Shown: positions 34,645 through 43,333, counted from the stretch's first letter. The stretch: 64,000 nt of DNA from JBCBDX01 sp039815825 (GCA_039815825.1 JBCBYO010000001.1:1-64000), one strand, 5' to 3'. Notes: generated by a model from the sequence alone, not told the origin. Program-made: numbers and translations.

Positions 34645-35106
34645 TCAGGCCAAATGCGCGCGCAGTTTCCACGCGAATGTGTCGTGGATATGTGCGCGTT
34701 CAATTGCCAAGTCATTTGTCACGGCGTCGCCTTCTTCGTCTGCAGCGGATGCCAGTTGCAGTAACAAGGCCGACAAACGCTCTTGGTCTGATGCCAAATC
34801 GAGGAGCATCTCTTCGGGATTCTTCGCGCCGTCGGCCTCTGCAAGGACCGATTTCTCCAAGTGCTGAGATTGGCGTCCGTCTACTGCGTGGCCAAGCATT
34901 CTGATCCGCTCAGCAAAAGTGTCTTGTGCTTCGAAGTGTTCTGCATAGATCTCTTCAAAAAGGGCGTGTAGCTGGACGAATGCCATGCCCGTTACGTTCC
35001 AATGAAAATTCTGGGCTTTGGCTGTGGCGACGGCTGTGCTTGCAAGTGCAAGTTCAAGCCCGTTCACAGTGTTATCTAAGACTGTTCTGTTCAATTCGGA
35101 GTTCAT
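34645..35106 (-). CDS. dps: Dps-family ferritin-like DNA-protection protein
   Basis: Oxidises and stores iron and shields DNA under starvation or peroxide stress. The 153-aa four-helix protein has the inter-subunit ferroxidase ligands in the expected pattern: His in NFHWNVTG (about 35), His in VQLHALF, Asp and Glu in AQDTFAER (about 60). A conserved late segment HIDTFAWKLRAHL-like (HIHDTFAWKLRAHLA) closes the protein. It has no Lys-rich N-terminal tail, so direct DNA binding is unsure. GGAGAAAAACC precedes the ATG. The gene is single and follows the hydrolase gene on the same strand. Confidence 0.92.
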   Translation of the reverse strand: MNSELNRTVLDNTVNGLELALASTAVATAKAQNFHWNVTGMAFVQLHALFEEIYAEHFEAQDTFAERIRMLGHAVDGRQSQHLEKSVLAEADGAKNPEEMLLDLASDQERLSALLLQLASAADEEGDAVTNDLAIERAHIHDTFAWKLRAHLA

Positions 35107-35206
35107 GGTTTTTCTCCTGTTTGGGCGCGATGTGACACAATCGTGCGTAGCCTTTCGGATGTCGCTCGCACCAAGCCTGCTTTGTTAGTTTGATGGCTCT
35201 GTAATG

Positions 35207-35236
35207 GTTTGGGCGGGCATATCGACCCGCCCAAAC
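35207..35236 (-). terminator. Hairpin after the alpha/beta hydrolase gene
   Basis: A perfect 11-bp stem (35207-35217 with 35226-35236) and an 8-base loop, 18 bases after the hydrolase stop. The T run is missing on the minus strand, so it may be a non-canonical terminator or a 3'-end protector. Confidence 0.55.
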
Positions 35237-35254
35237 TTTGAGACCGAACCTCGG

Positions 35255-36085
35255 TTAACTTTGGACAAAGTCCAGCAGGTCCGCATTGACCAGTTCGGGG
35301 TGCGTGGCGAAGAAACCATGTGACAGACCCTCGTAAACCTTCAGGATTCCGTTCGGCAGAAGCTTGACCGCCTTCTCCGCGGAGTTTGCGATCGGGACGA
35401 CCTGATCGTCATCGCCGTGCATCACGAGGGTTGGCACATTCATCGCCTTCAGGTCTTCGGTCTGGTCGGTTTCGGAGAACACTGCGATACATTGGTAATG
35501 CGCCGACGCACTGCCCATCATTCCCTGACGCCACCAGTTTTGGATCAAGCCCTGGCTGACTTCCGCGCCATCGCGGTTGAAGCCGTAGAAAGGACCTGAC
35601 GGCACGTCGAGGAAGAACTGTGCGCGGTTGGCTGCCAATCCGGCCCGCAACCCGTCAAAGACATCAATCGGAACACCGTCCGGGTTGGCTTCGGTCTGCA
35701 GCATCAGGGGTGGGATAGCCCCTAGCAGCGCAGCCTTTGCCACACGGCCTGGTTCAGCTTTGGCCACGTAAGCCGCAACTTCACCGCCGCCTGTAGAGTG
35801 GCCAATATGGATAGCGTTTTGCAGATCAAGCGCCGCCGCAAGATCAACAACGTCGTTTGAATAGGTCGCCATGTCGTGGCCAAGGTCAGTCTGGTCAGAC
35901 CGTCCGTGCCCGCGCCGGTCGTGTGCAATCACACGGTAACCGTTGGCAAGGAAGAACAACATTTGGTTGTCCCAGTCGTCGCCACTCAGCGGCCAGCCGT
36001 GGTGAAATACGATGGGCTGCGCATCTCGTGGGCCCCAGTCTTTGTAGAAAATTTTGGTTCCGTCGCGTGTTTCGATAGTTGACAT
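35255..36085 (-). CDS. Alpha/beta hydrolase, non-haem chloroperoxidase type
   Basis: A 276-aa serine hydrolase of the cofactor-free haloperoxidase/esterase group. The triad is visible: Ser in GHSTGGGE (about 97), Asp in HGDDDQVVP (about 226) and His in LSHGFFATHPE (about 255); HHGWPLSGDDWD supplies the oxyanion region. The ATG at 36085 has GAAGGAGAT upstream. The frame stays open to 36313 and includes MTITKNEANRR, so a longer form cannot be excluded, but the shorter has the family length. The GlxA-type regulator gene runs away from it across about 200 bases and probably controls it. The natural substrate is unknown. Confidence 0.88.
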   Translation of the reverse strand: MSTIETRDGTKIFYKDWGPRDAQPIVFHHGWPLSGDDWDNQMLFFLANGYRVIAHDRRGHGRSDQTDLGHDMATYSNDVVDLAAALDLQNAIHIGHSTGGGEVAAYVAKAEPGRVAKAALLGAIPPLMLQTEANPDGVPIDVFDGLRAGLAANRAQFFLDVPSGPFYGFNRDGAEVSQGLIQNWWRQGMMGSASAHYQCIAVFSETDQTEDLKAMNVPTLVMHGDDDQVVPIANSAEKAVKLLPNGILKVYEGLSHGFFATHPELVNADLLDFVQS

Positions 36086-36270
36086 AAAGGTATCTCCTTC
36101 TTGTTGAGTAAAAGTTTGTGCCGCAAGAGCGGCAGGCATCACGGCGAGCAACTCGGTCGCTGTGCCAGGCTGCGAAACGGTGCGTCTATTCGCTTCGTTC
36201 TTGGTTATGGTCATTGGCTTCTCGTTGCTTGTTCGATGTCGACAATGTTGCAATTGGGAGGGTTTGCTGC

Positions 36271-36311
36271 GATTGTCACAAATGACAAACAAGCGTTCAA
36301 AAGTGACAATC
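36271..36311. promoter_or_regulatory. Inverted repeat at the hydrolase/regulator divergence
   Basis: GATTGTCAC (36271-36279) and GTGACAATC (36303-36311) are perfect 9-bp inverted copies 23 bases apart, and TGACAA occurs again between them at 36283-36288. The right arm ends exactly at the ATG of 36312. The arrangement suits an operator for the neighbouring AraC-type regulator. Confidence 0.6.
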
Positions 36312-37286
36312 ATGAAAAGAGACTGGATTTGTGAGATTGGCCTGTTGATCTACCCCGACTGCCAGTTGTCCGCGATTTACGGACTGACCGACCTGTTCCG
36401 GATTGCGGGTGATTGGGCACATAGCGACAAGCAAAGAAAGGTTCGGGTCACGCATTGGCGTGCCGAGGAAGATGGAAAGCCAAAGTGCGTCTGGGATACC
36501 CATCCGAACCAGATACATCGCTTGAATTATGTGATCACTCCGCCAAGCATCGTCATGCCGGATAAGATGCAACCCATGCCACAAGAGGCTGCATGGCTTC
36601 GCTCGCAACACAAAGACGGCAGCCGCGTTTGCTCGATCTGTGCCGGGGCATTCGTTTTGGCCGAAAGCGGATTGCTTCAAGGCAGGCGTGTGACAACGCA
36701 TTGGGCTTTCGCCAAACAGCTTGCAAAAAGCTACGAAGACATTGAGGTTGCCGACCGAAATCTGGTGTTGGACGATGGCGACGTCATATCAGCGGGCGGT
36801 ATCCTGGCCTGGACCGATCTTGGCTTGACCCTTGTCGAGCGTCTCTTTGGACGGAGCACGATGCTCTCGACGGCCCGGTTTCTGGTCATTCAGCCGCCAC
36901 GGGCCACGCAGCTTCCCTTCACCGAGTTTATCCCGGACTTCGATCATGGGGACGAGGCAATCTTGCGGGTTCAGCACCATATCCACGCAGATCTGGCTAC
37001 ATCTCTGAATCTCGATGATCTCTCCGAAATTGCGCATCTGGGAAAACGCACCTTCATGCGCCGTTTTGCCAAGGCAACGTCGCTCAATCCTACCGAGTAC
37101 ATCCAACAGGCACGTGTTGCCAAAGCCCGAAGTATTTTGGAACTGACCACTCGTCCCTTGGATCAGGTGGCGTGGGAGGTCGGATACAAGGACCCTTCTG
37201 CCTTCAGCAAAATTTTCCAGCGCATCTCTAGCGTATCAGCCTCAGAGTATCGGCACCAATTTGGCGTCGAGCCAACGCTGCCGTAG
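36282..37286 (+). CDS. GlxA-family transcriptional regulator (DJ-1/PfpI sensor plus AraC HTH)
   Basis: The N-terminal half (about 1-200) is an amidase-like DJ-1/PfpI domain with the nucleophile-elbow region SRVCSICAGAFVLAESGLL; the C-terminal 100 residues are two AraC helix-turn-helix units (LDDLSEIAHLGKRTFMRRFAKAT and LDQVAWEVGYKDPSAFSKIF). Such proteins activate adjacent catabolic or detoxification genes. The start is uncertain: ATG 36282 (334 aa), ATG 36312, or TTG 36273, which has GGGAGGG at good distance. Divergence from the hydrolase gene across an inverted repeat points to local regulation. Confidence 0.9.
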   Translation: MTNKRSKVTIMKRDWICEIGLLIYPDCQLSAIYGLTDLFRIAGDWAHSDKQRKVRVTHWRAEEDGKPKCVWDTHPNQIHRLNYVITPPSIVMPDKMQPMPQEAAWLRSQHKDGSRVCSICAGAFVLAESGLLQGRRVTTHWAFAKQLAKSYEDIEVADRNLVLDDGDVISAGGILAWTDLGLTLVERLFGRSTMLSTARFLVIQPPRATQLPFTEFIPDFDHGDEAILRVQHHIHADLATSLNLDDLSEIAHLGKRTFMRRFAKATSLNPTEYIQQARVAKARSILELTTRPLDQVAWEVGYKDPSAFSKIFQRISSVSASEYRHQFGVEPTLP

Positions 37287-37337
37287 GCGACAGCCAAGAC
37301 AAGTGCAGACCTCAGCGCAGCCTTAGCGATTCAGCGC

Positions 37338-37352
37338 TTTGTCCGCATAGCG
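37338..37352 (+). repeat. Short repeat, copy 1 (GTCCGC element)
   Basis: TTTGTCCGCATAGCG occurs here and again at 38691-38705. Here the sequence continues to GGAC, giving a 6-bp hairpin GTCCGC-ATA-GCGGAC. It lies in the 156-base gap between the regulator and the PPOX-type gene, which is otherwise featureless. Confidence 0.5.
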
Positions 37353-37442
37353 GACCTATGTTTGCTGAAGCGGAAATCCACCAGAACTGCCGCACCAAAC
37401 CTGCTGAAACGACAATGGTCCCGCTTTTCATCATCAACTAAG

Positions 37443-38075
37443 TTACTCGTCGTAAAGCCGATACTTCAGGTTGTCCTCTGTGAGCCGCTCAACCTCTTCG
37501 AGCGGGGTGTCCAGTGCGCCATGCGCCTTCAGCGCGCGACCGTATGTTGGCAGGCCTTCAACGGACACCGCCTTTTCGGGTTCCCAAAGCGAAAAGCGGA
37601 TTACGGCCTTGCCGCAATGGTAAAATGCCTCTTCGACCCTCACGACTATTGCAAAGTCTGGGACTTTTCCCTCGACCGCCATTTGTTCACGAAGGTTTGC
37701 ATCGCGTACCACCTGCGCGGTCCCGCTCACCCGGACAACCTCCAATCGATTTGGCACAAGAAACATCAACCCAATACGACCGGTCTCAAAAATGTTTAGG
37801 AAACTATCAAAGCGATGATTGCCGGGACGGTCAGGGATTGCCAGCGTCTTTTCGTCGATCACTCTAACAAATCCAGCAGGATCCCCCTTTGGCGAGACAT
37901 CCACGGCTCCAGACGATGAGTAGGTTGCCATAGTCATGAATGGCGACCGCTCGATCCAGATACGTACATGCTCGTCTATGTGATCTATGACCTTTCGGAC
38001 CTGCCGCTCAATCGTGCCGGGAATGACTGCCCTTACTTCGGCCTCTGAAGTGACGATGTCGCTCGGTTCGTACAT
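37443..38075 (-). CDS. Pyridoxamine 5'-phosphate oxidase-fold protein
   Basis: A 210-aa split-barrel flavin-binding protein. Typical segments are FMTMATYSSSGAVDVSPKGDPAGFVRVID (about 50), LAIPDRPGNHRFDSFLNI (about 82), and VRVSGTAQVVRD (about 120). Members bind FMN, F420 or haem and reduce various small molecules; this sequence is of the general-stress type, not PdxH. I prefer ATG 38075 (MYEPSD), because the family begins near there; ATG 38090 is an alternative and the frame is open beyond it. The 5' end faces the RidA gene. Confidence 0.82.
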   Translation of the reverse strand: MYEPSDIVTSEAEVRAVIPGTIERQVRKVIDHIDEHVRIWIERSPFMTMATYSSSGAVDVSPKGDPAGFVRVIDEKTLAIPDRPGNHRFDSFLNIFETGRIGLMFLVPNRLEVVRVSGTAQVVRDANLREQMAVEGKVPDFAIVVRVEEAFYHCGKAVIRFSLWEPEKAVSVEGLPTYGRALKAHGALDTPLEEVERLTEDNLKYRLYDE

Positions 38076-38286
38076 ATTCCCAATCCCCATGGCATATCTG
38101 AGCAAAAAAATGAGCCTGCAGATACGACCACACCGCTTCCAAAGAGGCAACAACCGGTGGCTTTGTCCGCTCAGTCGACGTAAAATAATTGGCCAAATTT
38201 GCGTCGTCGATTGTGAGTATATTGCTTGCGCCGATTGCCGACTGATGGGAAATTCGCTTCGCGGGAAAATGCAGAAGGGAACCATC

Positions 38287-38670
38287 TTGAAGAAAGAGAT
38301 TGTCATTCACCCTGAAATGCCTGAGCCATACGGAGCTTACTCCACTGCGGTCCGCGCGGGCGAGTTCCTCTTTATTTCTGGCCAGGCAGGTATCGTTCCG
38401 GAAACCGGAAATAAGGCTGGCGAAGATTTTGAGAGCCAGGCAAGGCAGGCGTTTAGGAACCTCCAATCCTGCCTTGAGTGTTCTGGCTCTTCAATGGACG
38501 ATGTTGTTAAGGTAATAACCTGGCTTGGTGATGGTAATGAGCGGGCAGAACTAAACCAGCTTTTCGGGGAGTACTTCCCCAAAGAGCCGCCCGCACGCTC
38601 CACACCGATTGTCGAACTACCGATGGGCCTTCTCCTCTCAATAGAAGCCACCGCGATCGTTAAACGTTAG
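38287..38670 (+). CDS. RidA-family (YjgF/UK114) deaminase
   Basis: RidA proteins hydrolyse reactive enamine/imine intermediates to keto acids and ammonia. The 127-aa product has PYGAYSTAVRAGEFLFISGQ at the start, ESQARQAFRNLQSCLE, the KVITWLGD segment and the substrate-binding Arg in PPARSTPIVELP (about 105). The start is TTG 38287: AGAAGGGA is six bases upstream, and the resulting N-terminus MKKEIVIHPEMPEPYG aligns with the family. An ATG 18 bases earlier is weaker. It is divergent from the PPOX-type gene. Confidence 0.87.
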   Translation: MKKEIVIHPEMPEPYGAYSTAVRAGEFLFISGQAGIVPETGNKAGEDFESQARQAFRNLQSCLECSGSSMDDVVKVITWLGDGNERAELNQLFGEYFPKEPPARSTPIVELPMGLLLSIEATAIVKR

Positions 38671-38690
38671 TGCTTTACCGGTTTGTCAGT

Positions 38691-38705
38691 TTTGTCCGCA
38701 TAGCG
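38691..38705 (+). repeat. Short repeat, copy 2 (GTCCGC element)
   Basis: Identical over 15 bases to the copy at 37338-37352, but followed by TCCC rather than GAC, so the hairpin arm is incomplete here. The two copies bracket the PPOX/RidA pair. Confidence 0.45.
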
Positions 38706-38789
38706 TCCCTGAGCCCTATCTGACAAAATCGCCTCGACCGCTGTTGGTTCACGAAAAAACTTCGTGCCGTCGCCGATCCTTTTACTCCA

Positions 38790-39083
38790 CTAACCGATTA
38801 AGCGGGCAGTGATTGGATAGGAAAAGAATACGGGCTGAATGTCAGGCCCGAAACATTTTGCTGGTTTGGCAGATTTCAAACTCGCCGGTTTTGGCATAAT
38901 GCATCTTCCCTGATAGGCGCAATCATCGCATAGCTCATTTGAATTGCTCACCCGACGCATGGCCCCGATAGCAAGCTGGATGGCCCCTGCACGCATCGTA
39001 TCGTGTCTTTTGGTCCCTGCATGCAACTCTTTTGTCATGCCGCAAAGGGCACCATAACATAGCTGCTGTTCAGTTTTGATCAC
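38790..39083 (-). CDS. Possible small Cys-rich protein (97 aa)
   Basis: GTG start, or ATG at 39038 (82 aa). The chain contains LCDDCAYQGRC (about 52-61) and a further Cys near residue 77, which could bind a metal. There is no clear ribosome-binding site and no family I recognise. It fills an otherwise empty gap, but may be spurious. Confidence 0.28.
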   Translation of the reverse strand: MIKTEQQLCYGALCGMTKELHAGTKRHDTMRAGAIQLAIGAMRRVSNSNELCDDCAYQGRCIMPKPASLKSAKPAKCFGPDIQPVFFSYPITARLIG

Positions 39084-39165
39084 TTACCGCGTCACGGGGG
39101 TTTCTTGCCACACGCCGTGTTTCGGTGGTTTGATTGATGTCAACGTTAGTTGACGCTGGAGCCAT

Positions 39166-40392
39166 TTAACGGATCGCGTTCACCAACGCTTTGCTGGGAA
39201 AACAGGTCGGGCTTTGCCCATTCTTTTTCTGCCAATCACCGATCGACCGACGGGTTTTGAAACCTGGCAAACCATCGGCGCCGCCGACATCATAGCCCTG
39301 CCCTTCGAGCACGCGCTGCATAGCTGCAATCTCTGACCGGTAGAGCGTATCGACATTGCCCCATCCCGCTTTGAACTTGCCGGATCCATAAGCGATCCGA
39401 TCCCCGGCATGGCCGACGAACAGAGCGTAAAGATCACTCTCATTATATTTCTTGATCACATAGAAATTCGGGGTCACCACAAAGGCAGGCCCGCTGCGGC
39501 CTGCCGGCATTAACAAATAGCCCTCTCGCTGGCGCTCGGCGGCTGGAAACGGACGCCCATTGACACGTTTGATGCTCAGCGCTTCCCAATCCTTGATCTT
39601 GAAACCCTGGTCAGGGCCTTCAAACGAGCAGGACAATTCAGCAGGTACGGTGACCTCAAAACCCCAGTCACGACCCGTCTGCCAGCCAAACCTGTTCAGA
39701 TAGGCTGCAATGGAGGCAAGCGTATCCGGCACAGAGGTCCAGATATTGGGTTTGCGGTCGCCGTCAAAATCAACCGCATATTGTAAATAGGATGATGGCA
39801 GGAATTGCGGCTGACCGAGCGCGCCCGCCCATGATGATTTCATCTGTGCTGGCGTTGCCAGGCCACGCTCAATCATGACGAGCGCTGAAACCAGTTCCTT
39901 TTGGAACAGTTCGGGGCGGGTCGACATGAAGGCCTTGGTGCCGAGCACCTCGATCGCGTCATGGGGAATGCGCACCCGGCCAAACCCACTCTCGCGGCCC
40001 CAAATCGCGATGATGATGTGGGCGGGCACGCCGTATTTACGTTCAATGGCTTGCAATGTGCGCGCATGTTCACGCGCGAGCGCACGGCCAGAGGAGGCAA
40101 TGGAGGCGACATTGTTCTCGTTGAAATAGCGCGCGGGCGCTGAAAACTCTGCCTGACGAATGCGCTTGGGGGTTCCGGAAGAGCCGGGCTCAACGAGCCC
40201 TGGAATATCACGGTTTAGCGTTGCACCGGAAAGCGTGCGTTCAAAGGTTGATCGCGATACGCCCTGCTGGCGCGCCATCGGCCAGATCGTTCGTTCCAAA
40301 AATGCCCGATAGTCGGCATTGGTCGCAGCGGCATTGGCGCCACTGCTGCTGATTGCGAAAACAAAAAGCAGGCAGAAAATACGAAGCATCAT
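39166..40392 (-). CDS. Lytic murein transglycosylase (MltB family) with peptidoglycan-binding domain
   Basis: Cleaves peptidoglycan glycan strands in the periplasm, forming anhydromuropeptides. A signal peptide (IFCLLFVFAISSSGANA, cleavage about 21) precedes an SLT_2 domain (about 25-310) with catalytic Glu in AIWGRESGFGR (about 130) and the family segments SWAGALGQPQFLPSSYLQYAVDFDGD. A C-terminal PG_binding_1 domain (LEGQGYDVGGADGLPGFKTR, about 360-400) anchors it to the wall. The signal lacks a lipobox, so it is the soluble type. It follows the ureohydrolase by 14 bases on the same strand. Confidence 0.92.
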   Translation of the reverse strand: MMLRIFCLLFVFAISSSGANAAATNADYRAFLERTIWPMARQQGVSRSTFERTLSGATLNRDIPGLVEPGSSGTPKRIRQAEFSAPARYFNENNVASIASSGRALAREHARTLQAIERKYGVPAHIIIAIWGRESGFGRVRIPHDAIEVLGTKAFMSTRPELFQKELVSALVMIERGLATPAQMKSSWAGALGQPQFLPSSYLQYAVDFDGDRKPNIWTSVPDTLASIAAYLNRFGWQTGRDWGFEVTVPAELSCSFEGPDQGFKIKDWEALSIKRVNGRPFPAAERQREGYLLMPAGRSGPAFVVTPNFYVIKKYNESDLYALFVGHAGDRIAYGSGKFKAGWGNVDTLYRSEIAAMQRVLEGQGYDVGGADGLPGFKTRRSIGDWQKKNGQSPTCFPSKALVNAIR

Positions 40393-40406
40393 GTCTATGG
40401 CCCGTT

Positions 40407-41360
40407 TCAGTCTGTGTGCACGCCCGGAAGTACGCAGAGCATTTCATACAACAAATTGGCCCCGATCAAGGCAGTGTTCCCGGTCGGGTCGTAGGGCGGC
40501 GAGACTTCAACAAGATCGCCGCCAACAATGTTCATCCCCTGGCAGCCGCGTATAATTTCCAATGCCTGCCACGTGGTCAGACCGCCGATTTCTACTGTGC
40601 CAGTGCCAGGCGCAAAAGCAGGATCGAGGCTGTCGATATCGTAGGAAAGATAAACCGCCCTATCTGGTCCTACCTTCGCCCGAATGTCGTTCATCAATGG
40701 GTTCAGCGATTTACCCCAACACTCTTCGGCTTGAATAACGGTCCAACCTTGGCTGCGGCCCCAATTGAAATCTTCAGGCGAGTATCCTGTGCCACGAAGG
40801 CCGACCTGATAGACATGGTTATTGTCCAACAGTCCTTCATCAAACGCACGACGAAACGGTGTACCGTGAGCGATCTGTTCGCCGAACATTTCATCATTGA
40901 TGTCGGCATGCGCATCGATGTGGATCAGCGCCACCGGTCCATGTTTTTCCGCCACCGCGCGCAAAATGGGCCAGGTAAGTGTGTGATCGCCCCCCATGGT
41001 CAGCGGAACACAGTCATGGGCAAGAATGCTGCTCATGTGATCGGTAATGATATCGATGGATTTTTTAAGGTCGAATGTGTTGATCGGTGCGTCGCCAATG
41101 TCGGCGACTTGCAGCTTTTCAAAAGGAGCTGCGCCAGTAGCCATATTGTATGGTCTCAGCATCCGGCTCTCATCGCGGATCTGGCGTGGTCCCAAGCGCG
41201 TGCCGGATCGGTTAGATGTGCCTATATCCATCGGCACGCCCGTGAAACAGGCATCGAGACCTTCGGCCGTCGCCTGAGTTGGCAAGCGCATAAAACTGGC
41301 AGGGCCTGAAAACCGCGCCAATTCGTTGCCACTCATGGGCTGGTTGAACTGCCGGGTCAT
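40407..41360 (-). CDS. Agmatinase/ureohydrolase family protein
   Basis: A binuclear-manganese hydrolase that releases urea from agmatine or a related guanidino compound. The 317-aa protein keeps all metal-ligand motifs: GGDHTLT (about 122), HIDAHADIND (about 146) and SYDIDSLDPAFAPGTGTVE (about 237), plus GGDLVEVSPPYD. The sequence fits the agmatinase/guanidinobutyrase branch rather than arginase; the substrate within that branch is not decided by sequence. The ATG directly abuts the recR stop (TAAATG), so it is cotranscribed with recR and the transglycosylase gene. Confidence 0.87.
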   Translation of the reverse strand: MTRQFNQPMSGNELARFSGPASFMRLPTQATAEGLDACFTGVPMDIGTSNRSGTRLGPRQIRDESRMLRPYNMATGAAPFEKLQVADIGDAPINTFDLKKSIDIITDHMSSILAHDCVPLTMGGDHTLTWPILRAVAEKHGPVALIHIDAHADINDEMFGEQIAHGTPFRRAFDEGLLDNNHVYQVGLRGTGYSPEDFNWGRSQGWTVIQAEECWGKSLNPLMNDIRAKVGPDRAVYLSYDIDSLDPAFAPGTGTVEIGGLTTWQALEIIRGCQGMNIVGGDLVEVSPPYDPTGNTALIGANLLYEMLCVLPGVHTD

Positions 41361-41969
41361 TTAAAAATCCGTACGGGAGCGAAGCGCCGCCGATAAAGTG
41401 CCATCATCAAGATAGTCCAACTCGCCGCCAACCGGAACACCATGGGCAAGGCGCGTCACCTTAACTTCCAATCCCTCCAACTGGCCGGTGATGTAGTGAG
41501 CTGTGGATTGGCCTTCGACCGTCGCATTGACTGCAAGTATCAACTCTTTGACTTCGCCGCTCGATACTCGACTAACTAGTGAAGCAATGTTCAAATCATC
41601 AGGGCCAACACCATCGAGCGGCGACAAAGTTCCGCCGAGCACATGGTATTTTGCGCCCATCTCAGCGGCACGCTCTAGCGCCCAAAGATCAGAAACATCT
41701 TCAACAACAATGATCGTTGACCCATCGCGGCGGGGATCACTGCAGACGGAACAGGGGTCACTGGTATCGATATTGCCGCAGACCGAGCAGATCTTCACAT
41801 TGCGTGACGCGTCCTCAAGCGCAGATGCCAAGGGATCCAGCAATTGCTCTTTTTTCTTGATCATATGGAGTGCGGCCCGGCGTGCCGACCGTGGCCCAAG
41901 ACCTGGAACCTTTGCCAGAAGCTGGATCAGCCGTTCAATTTCCGGACCTGCGATTCGCTTAGATGTCAT
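41361..41969 (-). CDS. recR: Recombination protein RecR
   Basis: Acts with RecF and RecO to load RecA at gaps. The 202-aa protein has the helix-hairpin-helix LLAKVPGLGPRSARRAALH (about 18), the four-cysteine zinc finger CSVCGNIDTSDPCSVC (about 57) and the Toprim domain (TIIVVEDVSDLWALE, about 82; NATVEGQSTAHYI, about 150). In many bacteria recR directly follows dnaX-ebfC; here an opposite-strand exporter gene lies between. Confidence 0.96.
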   Translation of the reverse strand: MTSKRIAGPEIERLIQLLAKVPGLGPRSARRAALHMIKKKEQLLDPLASALEDASRNVKICSVCGNIDTSDPCSVCSDPRRDGSTIIVVEDVSDLWALERAAEMGAKYHVLGGTLSPLDGVGPDDLNIASLVSRVSSGEVKELILAVNATVEGQSTAHYITGQLEGLEVKVTRLAHGVPVGGELDYLDDGTLSAALRSRTDF

Positions 41970-42062
41970 AACGCATCCTTAAATGAGGATGCGCCGGATT
42001 GGAATCCACGCAAGGTCAAGATTCGGGTGGCCGCCCTAACTCAACATCGCTACAAACACTCA

Positions 42063-43004
42063 ATGTCCCAAAACCCGCCCATCAACGTCACGATGACAGC
42101 CCAGCAATGGCTCACGCTTTTGGGCCTTTCGGTCATTTGGGGCGGTTCGTTTTTTTTCGTGGAAGTCATCGTCAAGGAGCTACCGCCCTTTACCGTCGTT
42201 TTCTTTCGCGTCCTGCTGGCCGCCATCACACTGCATCTCTTCTTGCTGGCAACTGGTCGTAGGTTCCCTTGGCGAGGCAGGGCATGGCGTGTTTTCATGT
42301 TCATGGGGTTTGCCAACAACGCGATACCGTTTTCCTTGCTCGTCTACGGGCAAACGGAGCTGGCTTCGGGTGTCGCCGCGATTTTAAACGCCACAACGCC
42401 CATGTTCACAGTCGCCGTGTCCCACTTTTTCAGCGATGACGACCGCCTAACATCGCTACGGCTTGCCGGGATTTTCGCGGCTATCTTTGGTGTTGCGGTC
42501 ATGATCGGGCAGGCGAGTCTTGCGGGATCATCGCAGGCAGCACTCTTGGCCTATATCGCTTGTATCGGCGCCCCGATATCATATGCGATAGCTGTGGTTT
42601 TTGGCAGGCAAATGCTCAAGCGGAACGCGATCGATCCAATTGTTGTCGCCACAGGTCAGCTAACGGCAGCTACCCTTTTCATGTTGCCATTGATGTTATG
42701 GATTGATCAGCCATGGACTTTGCCGGCCCCAAGCACGGTGGTGATCGGCGCGATCTTCGGCCTCGCGGTGCTCTCGACCGCCCTTGCCTATGTGGGCTAT
42801 TTCACATTGCTGGCAACTGCGGGTGCCACCAATTTGTCGCTTGTCACGATTCTTGTTCCGGTCAGCACAATTCTACTGGGCGTGACGATTTTGGGCGAGG
42901 AACTGCTTCCGCGCCATATGACTGGCTTTGCTCTGATTGCTCTGGGGCTGGCGTTGGTTGACGGACGCTTGTTCAAACGAAAGCGGCACCAAACGTCCGC
43001 CTAA
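42063..43004 (+). CDS. EamA-family drug/metabolite transporter
   Basis: A 313-aa inner-membrane protein with about ten helices forming two EamA repeats (AQQWLTLLGLSVIWGGSFFFVEV, about 12; and AALLAYIACIGAPISYAIAVVFG, about 155) and a basic tail FKRKRHQTSA. Members export amino acids, nucleotides or drugs; the substrate is unknown. The ATG at 42063 starts at the helix-1 boundary; the frame is open further but overlaps recR. It is divergent from recR (93 bases) and overlaps the end of ebfC by three bases, so it interrupts the dnaX-ebfC-recR cluster on the opposite strand. Confidence 0.88.
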   Translation: MSQNPPINVTMTAQQWLTLLGLSVIWGGSFFFVEVIVKELPPFTVVFFRVLLAAITLHLFLLATGRRFPWRGRAWRVFMFMGFANNAIPFSLLVYGQTELASGVAAILNATTPMFTVAVSHFFSDDDRLTSLRLAGIFAAIFGVAVMIGQASLAGSSQAALLAYIACIGAPISYAIAVVFGRQMLKRNAIDPIVVATGQLTAATLFMLPLMLWIDQPWTLPAPSTVVIGAIFGLAVLSTALAYVGYFTLLATAGATNLSLVTILVPVSTILLGVTILGEELLPRHMTGFALIALGLALVDGRLFKRKRHQTSA

Positions 43005-43333
43005 AATGGCAGCTTCATTCCCGGCGGCAGCGGCAGACCCGACGTCATTTCCGCCGTCTTTTCTTGCATGATGGTCTCAATCTTGGACTTTGCATCGCCA
43101 TGGGCCGCAATGATCAAGTCTTCGAGGATTTCCACATCATCTTCAGCGAAAACCGACGGATCGATCTTGATGCCCTGCATCGCACCTTTGCCAGTTAGCG
43201 TGACGGTAACCATGCCGCCGCCAGCTGTGCCATCTGCGGTGATTGTTTCCATCTCCGCCTGCATGTCGGCCATCTTCTGCTGCATTTCCTTGGCCTTGGA
43301 CATCAGGCCCATCAGGTCTTTCATCGCGGTCAC
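43001..43333 (-). CDS. ebfC: YbaB/EbfC nucleoid-associated protein
   Basis: A small DNA-binding dimer encoded next to dnaX in most bacteria. The 110-aa chain is typical: MKDLMGLMSKAKEMQQKMADMQAEME coiled coil (about 4-30), then VTVTLTGKGAMQGIKIDPSVF and LEDLIIAAHGDAKSKIE, ending GLPLPPGMKLPF, the standard C-terminus. Nine bases separate it from dnaX. Confidence 0.95.
   Translation of the reverse strand: MTAMKDLMGLMSKAKEMQQKMADMQAEMETITADGTAGGGMVTVTLTGKGAMQGIKIDPSVFAEDDVEILEDLIIAAHGDAKSKIETIMQEKTAEMTSGLPLPPGMKLPF

Larger units (their letters stand above)
38671..39165. other. Gap between the RidA and transglycosylase genes
   Basis: About 500 bases. It holds the second TTTGTCCGCATAGCG copy and a possible small minus-strand gene (38790-39083). 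I see no RNA gene or strong terminator. Confidence 0.5.

Noticed and set aside
36085..36313. N-terminal extension of the alpha/beta hydrolase
   Set aside because: The strong ribosome-binding site and family length favour the ATG at 36085, though the longer frame cannot be fully excluded.
40353..41309. 318-codon plus-strand open frame opposite the ureohydrolase gene
   Set aside because: Antisense shadow of a well-supported gene, with no ribosome-binding site or family.
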